Assembly: GCA_963971225.1 (NCBI GenBank)
Contig: OZ020267.1
Location: forward strand, 110,440,163 to 110,504,162
From: Melieria omissa
Lineage: Eukaryota > Arthropoda > Insecta > Diptera > Ulidiidae
Direction of reading: 5' to 3'
DNA length: 64,000 nucleotides
The notes beneath the pieces were generated by a model. The model was given only the letters and a program-made list of their open reading frames with translations. It did no database searches and was not told the DNA's origin. The translations under genes were made by a program, and so were the position numbers. Positions 59,503 through 64,000 of this stretch are shown here, in pieces. Numbering within the stretch: the stretch's first letter is position 1; every line of letters begins with the position of its first letter.

Positions 59503-62290
59503 TCTCCCACAAAACTTGATTTTTGAGGGTTAGTGTGTATGGGAAAAATTTTGAACATAAAATTTCACTATAAGTCACCGTACAAAAGAAAACTCTAGAT
59601 AAATGTATATAAATAGAAACAAATGTTTAACCCATCGGTTGTTTTTTCAAAACATATCCTTCAATGCTTTGTCTATTGAAATAGCAGCTGTCAAAATTGT
59701 TTCAAACTGGAAAGAAATCAGACTAAATTCTTTTTTCAGTGAACAAATGTTGTGTGAAAAAATTGTATCCCAATATTTGTATTATTATTTTTTCTAATGC
59801 AAATTTTGCTATTTTATATGTAAATTCTTGTTTCTTTTATATGCAAATTCTTAATAAAACTGTTTCAAACTAGTTTCAAAGTGAAAAATGTTCATGTATT
59901 ACAAACTGTATCTCAATTTTATAATTTTTTCTCATTAATGTTGTTTTTAATACCATTTTTTTAACACATATCGGCCCAATGTTCGATTAATCGAACAGTA
60001 AATTTTAGCATTTTCCATAAATTTTTTTGGCCTCTTTTTTAAACTTTAAACGCGAAAGTTTTGCATAATATGATGGTATGATTTCTAATAAAAAGTAACA
60101 AAAGTTAACTTTGATATTTTGTATAATATGGGATAAATATATTCATTTCCCGCACTTCTTCCCAGTTGTATAAATTCCCCAAAAAAAAGGTAATTTTTGA
60201 CATAATTTCAGAAGCACCGAAAAACATTAAAAAACAATAATATTTAAATTTAAAAAAGTAACTATGCAATCTTGTTAAAAATTGATCAAACTTTCGAAAA
60301 TATATTAACACTTTTCCCATAAAACCAATATTATAGCCACAATATATATTTACATATAGTTATAGAAAACCAAAAATCGGAAAATTTTGTTGACCCAAAA
60401 TTTGAATTATCCGACCCCATTTCACCTTAAAAAACTGTTTCATTCGAATATTGACAAAAAAAAAACGCTGGGCTTATATGGGTTAATAAACTTTTTTTTG
60501 TTTAAAACTATTCTCTTATTTAGTCTCGTATTTGGGTTTGAAGAAAAAGTTTGTTTTATTTGTTTAAACCTCAGTTGTTTTTCAAAAATATTCCTCAATG
60601 AGAACTTCATCTATTAAAATGTCAGCAGCCAAAAGCGAAAAATTGTTGTTGTTTTCTAACAAGAATCCCAATCTTAAGATTTGCGGCCCAGTACTCCAAT
60701 AACTGAACAATGACTACCCAATCAAATAACTACTTTACTTTATAAAACTTGTACCAGTTTAGCCAAGTTTGACTCAAATATTACATGTAATACATTTAAG
60801 AATTTTTGTTTTTGTTTTTTTTAAATAATTTTTTTTATTTGCAAAGTCTTTGTAATATCAGTAGTATTTATAACAAATTTTTGCAACGCAAAAGAATTTT
60901 CAAATCCATACATATCGACAGAAAATACAAACACATCTACCGAACCTTTCAAAGCATTTCCAAATCGCATAAAAACGAAACCATCTACCCTCCACTTCAT
61001 ATCGCTGCGGCACGAAATTTCACAAGTTTATGCGATAAGCTGCGGCAAAAGCTTCAAGAACATTTCGTTAAATTTCAGCTAACCACCTTTGCTCGCTTTA
61101 GCCGTTGTTATCATTGGTTTTGTTGGTGTTGGTGTTGGTTGTGTTGTTGGCAATAACGATTGTGCTAATAGTGCACAATCGGCGATAATGAATATATGAA
61201 GTGCTATTTAAAACACAAAATACTTAGAAACGAATCGAAATGATAGAAAACTCCAGAGCGCTGATGAGCTTAGGTTCAAAAATATCTAATCACAACCTTG
61301 CAAAGAGGGTTTTAACTTTAGTTGTACGCTTTGACATCTAATTTATGAGCCAAGTGTAGCTATTATCGACAAATTGTGTCGACCGAAACGTTGAAGCGTG
61401 CAAGAAGTGGCAAAAGAGCAGTGACTAATAAAGCTACAACAACAACAATCCAATTGACGATGACAAAAACTAACGAAAATCTAGTTTAGATTATCTATGG
61501 GTGGACGTCGGCACAGCTGTGTTGTCTACTCAGACACATAAGGGAGTATGAGTAGTTTCCTATATATAAATTACAATCCAACACGAGCATTACAGCTGTG
61601 TGGAGGGAGTGGAGTGGTTAGGTGCTATTTTTGTTTTAATTTGTATTGTTACGAACTCATATAGTGAGTGGTTCATCAGATTCTTACCAATGGAATAGTT
61701 TTATTGAGCAATAAAGCTTTGCATTTTCTGAATATTGTAAAGTTCTTCAAATATTTTAACCAGTAAATTTCAATTCAATGAAAGAGAACAATTTTTGTAT
61801 ATTCATTCATAGACAAGTATTTCATTTCGCCATGAAATTGTACACAAAACCATCATAAGTTCGAAAAACTTCACTTCAAGTTCAAAAAAACACCAACCTA
61901 AAGCTTTGAATTACCATAAATATGACCCTGTAGTGTGAATACCTTTAGCAAGGCATTTGCATTTAAATCCATTTGGTGTAATTATTTTCGACTCCCATTC
62001 AAATCAATGTTCATGTGCGTTAATTGGCATCGTACTCACTGTATTTATCCACAAAGTGTGAGCCCAACAGGGCAACCAGTCAGTCACACAAACCCACAAT
62101 GGATTAGTTGGCTGCTTTGATAGTTTGTTTGGTTACTGTTGACATTTTCATGATTACACATTTTTGTTGCTTTATCGATTTTTTTATACGCTGCACCGAA
62201 CTTGCCAGAAAATGCCAAATAACTCTACCATGTAGTTTCTAATGTTCAAAGGCGGCATTGACAGGCATGAAGGATTAAATTAAGTTGTAT
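59503..62290. other. Mostly noncoding; weak repeat pair and uncertain ORF
   Basis: 59620-59740 and 60560-60660 share diverged words (GTTGTTTTTTCAAAA, TCAATG.., CTATT(G/A)AAAT, TCAGCAGCCAAA-like), suggesting remains of a repeat. A 16-bp perfect palindrome GTTCGATTAATCGAAC is at 59981-59996. An open frame at 60806-61156 (+) contains the piece PPLHIAAARNFTSLCDKLRQ; I cannot assign it. Near 61548-61590 a TATATATAAAT sequence precedes a short AATAAAGC signal at about 61711, but no transcript can be claimed. Confidence 0.4.
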
Positions 62291-62312
62291 TTTTTTTGCT
62301 GCTTTATTATTA

Positions 62313-63490
62313 AAAATAAAATAAAGTGAAATAAAATAAAATACAAAACAATAAAATAAAATAAAATAAAATAAAATAAAATAAAATAAAATAAAATAAA
62401 ATAAAATAAAATAAAATAAAATAAAATAAAATAAAATAAAATAAAATAAAATAAAATAAAATAAAATAAAATAAAATAAAATAAAATAAAATAAAATAAA
62501 ATAAAATAAAATAAAATAAAATAAAATAAAATACAATAAAATACAATAAAATACAATAAATAAAATAAAATAAAATAAAATAAAATAAAATAAAATAAAA
62601 TTAAATAAAATAAAATAAAATTAAAATAAAATTAAAATAAAATAAAATAAAATAAAATAAAATGAAATAAAATAAAATAAAATAAAATAAAATAAAATAA
62701 AATAAAATAAAATAAAATAAAATAAAATAAAATAAAATGAAATAAATCAAAATAAAATAAAATAAAATAAAATAAAATAAAATAAAATAAAATAAAATAA
62801 AATAAAATGAAATAAATACCTACAATAAAATTAAATTAAAAAAATAAAATAAAATAAAATAAAATAAAATAAAATAAAATAAAATAAAATACAATACAAT
62901 AAAATAAAATAAAATAAAATAAAATAAAATAAAATAAAATAAAATAAAATAAAATAAAATAAAATAAAATAAAATAAAATAAAATAAAATAAAATAAAAT
63001 AAAATAAAATAAAATAAAATAAAATAAAATAAAATAAAATAAAATAAAATAAAATAAAATAAAATAAAATAAAATAAAATAAAATAAAATAAAATTAAAT
63101 TAAATTAAATTAAATAAATAAAAAAAATTAAATAATTAAAAAATCAAATAAAATAAAACAGAATAAAATAAAAAAATAAAATTAACAAAAAAAATAAACT
63201 AAAATAAAATAAACTTAAATAATAAAATAATATAAATAATAAATAATATAAAATAAACTAAAATAAAATCAAATCAAATAAATTAATGTAAAATACAATA
63301 AAATTTAAATAAAAGAAAATAAAATAAAATAAAATAAAATAAAATAAAATAAAATAAAATAAAATAAAATAAAATAAAATAAAATAAAATAAAATAAAAT
63401 AAAATAAAATATAATAAAATAAAATAAAATAAAATAAAATAAAATAAAATAAAATAAAATAAAATAAAATAAAATAAAATGAAATCAAAT
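62313..63490. repeat. (TAAAA)n pentanucleotide microsatellite, >1 kb
   Basis: Long runs of the 5-bp unit TAAAA fill most of 62313-63100 and 63315-63480, with scattered variants (ATACAATAAA, ATGAAATAAA, AAATTAAAT) between them. The minus-strand open frames reading Tyr-Phe-Ile-Leu-Phe repeats are artefacts of the array. Assembly length may be unreliable here. Confidence 0.97.
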
Positions 63491-63930
63491 CAAATCAAAT
63501 CAAATCAAATCAATTCAAATAAAAAAAAATAAAAAAAATAAAATAACAAAAAATTAATTTAAATTAAAAAAAACAAAATTAAATAATCGCTCATATTGAC
63601 GTCGTGTTTGGTACACGAATCAAGGTTTTGCTGAACAGTACAAAAAAGCTGTTGACAAGTGTGCACTCAGTTACAGACGACCTTCAATTGTATTGATTTT
63701 CTCAACAGTTTTGACCCAAAAATTGTAGGAAAACACATTTTGAATTCACAATTAGGTCAATGGCATTGTTTGGCCTACACAATTGGAAATTGCAGTAAAG
63801 TTTAAACAATTTAAGTCATTCTTGCTCACACAACCACTGGGCCAACATGGTAAAAAAATACCAAAAAACCATGTTTTATATTAATATTGTTTTCTTGCAT
63901 TCTTTTCAATTATACCTAATCAATAATAAT
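63491..63930. other. Noncoding spacer
   Basis: An AT-rich tail of the microsatellite with AAATC repeats, followed by unremarkable sequence. No gene is seen. Confidence 0.5.
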
Positions 63931-64000
63931 TATCTGTCTGAGGCCTCTGCCGCTGCGCTCTCTCGCAAAGTTCGAAATGCAGGTGGCGTTCTGGCAAAGG
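63931..64000 (+). CDS. Possible exon running off the right edge (very uncertain)
   Basis: The last 60 bases are suddenly GC-rich after AT-rich DNA and have an open frame reading LSEASAAALSRKVRNAGGVL and on to the edge. The composition resembles the exons of the main gene. No acceptor or start can be fixed and the reverse strand cannot be excluded, so this is only a pointer to look beyond the window. Confidence 0.22.

Noticed and set aside
62246..63488. Tyr-Phe-Ile-Leu repeat proteins on the minus strand
   Set aside because: Direct translation of the (TAAAA)n microsatellite.
1..64000. CRISPR array, operon or phage-type system
   Set aside because: Introns, poly-glutamine-type codon runs, mariners and SINEs show eukaryotic (fly) DNA. 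The regular repeats found are satellites or tandem duplications without unique spacers.

Overview
The window looks like nuclear DNA from a higher fly (Diptera). It is AT-rich and intron-rich, with many CAA/CAG codon runs, mariner transposons, tRNA-derived SINEs and a long (TAAAA)n microsatellite. A tephritid-type genome is plausible, but I cannot prove it from the sequence. There are no bacterial operons and no CRISPR array.

Only one gene is well supported. It is a plus-strand multi-exon gene whose coding part starts at 27220. I joined ten exons by consensus splice sites and matching phases: 27220-27492, 37001-37720, 39615-40234, 41203-42980, 43134-43289, 44218-44874, 45078-45200, 45470-46161, 46227-47163 and 47796-48649. 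Together they encode 2269 residues with no internal stop. The exons are clearly more GC-rich than the introns. The product is a very large, mostly disordered protein rich in Ser/Thr/Arg, with basophilic phosphorylation-type sites, two Y-E-N-[I/V] motifs, a poly-proline stretch and several short helical segments. I could not identify the family; a cytoskeletal or signalling scaffold is an inference from composition. The 3' end appears complex: exon 10 has an internal donor at 47938 whose phase fits a last exon at 53271-53415, and two further in-phase candidate 3' exons lie at 49327 and 52801.

1-26.8 kb is intergenic or regulatory. It holds a SINE (4.1 kb), a broken mariner (21.4-22.5 kb), a remnant of an irritans-type mariner (16 kb), several local tandem duplications, and a SINE with a Harbinger-like MITE nested inside it (25.6-26.3 kb). 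A short motif (GTTTGYTGCTYAAGTCTTT or its complement) recurs about eleven times between 6 and 31 kb.

27-53 kb is the gene. Its introns carry a ~500 bp dispersed repeat, an AT-rich degenerate array, a ~150 bp tandem repeat and, between the alternative 3' ends, a 2.3 kb satellite with higher-order structure (51 and 83 bp units).

53.4-64 kb is intergenic. It holds a solo LTR with 4-bp target duplication, a second SINE, an internally deleted mariner with perfect inverted ends, a third copy of the ~500 bp repeat, and >1 kb of (TAAAA)n. The last 60 bases may be the edge of another exon.
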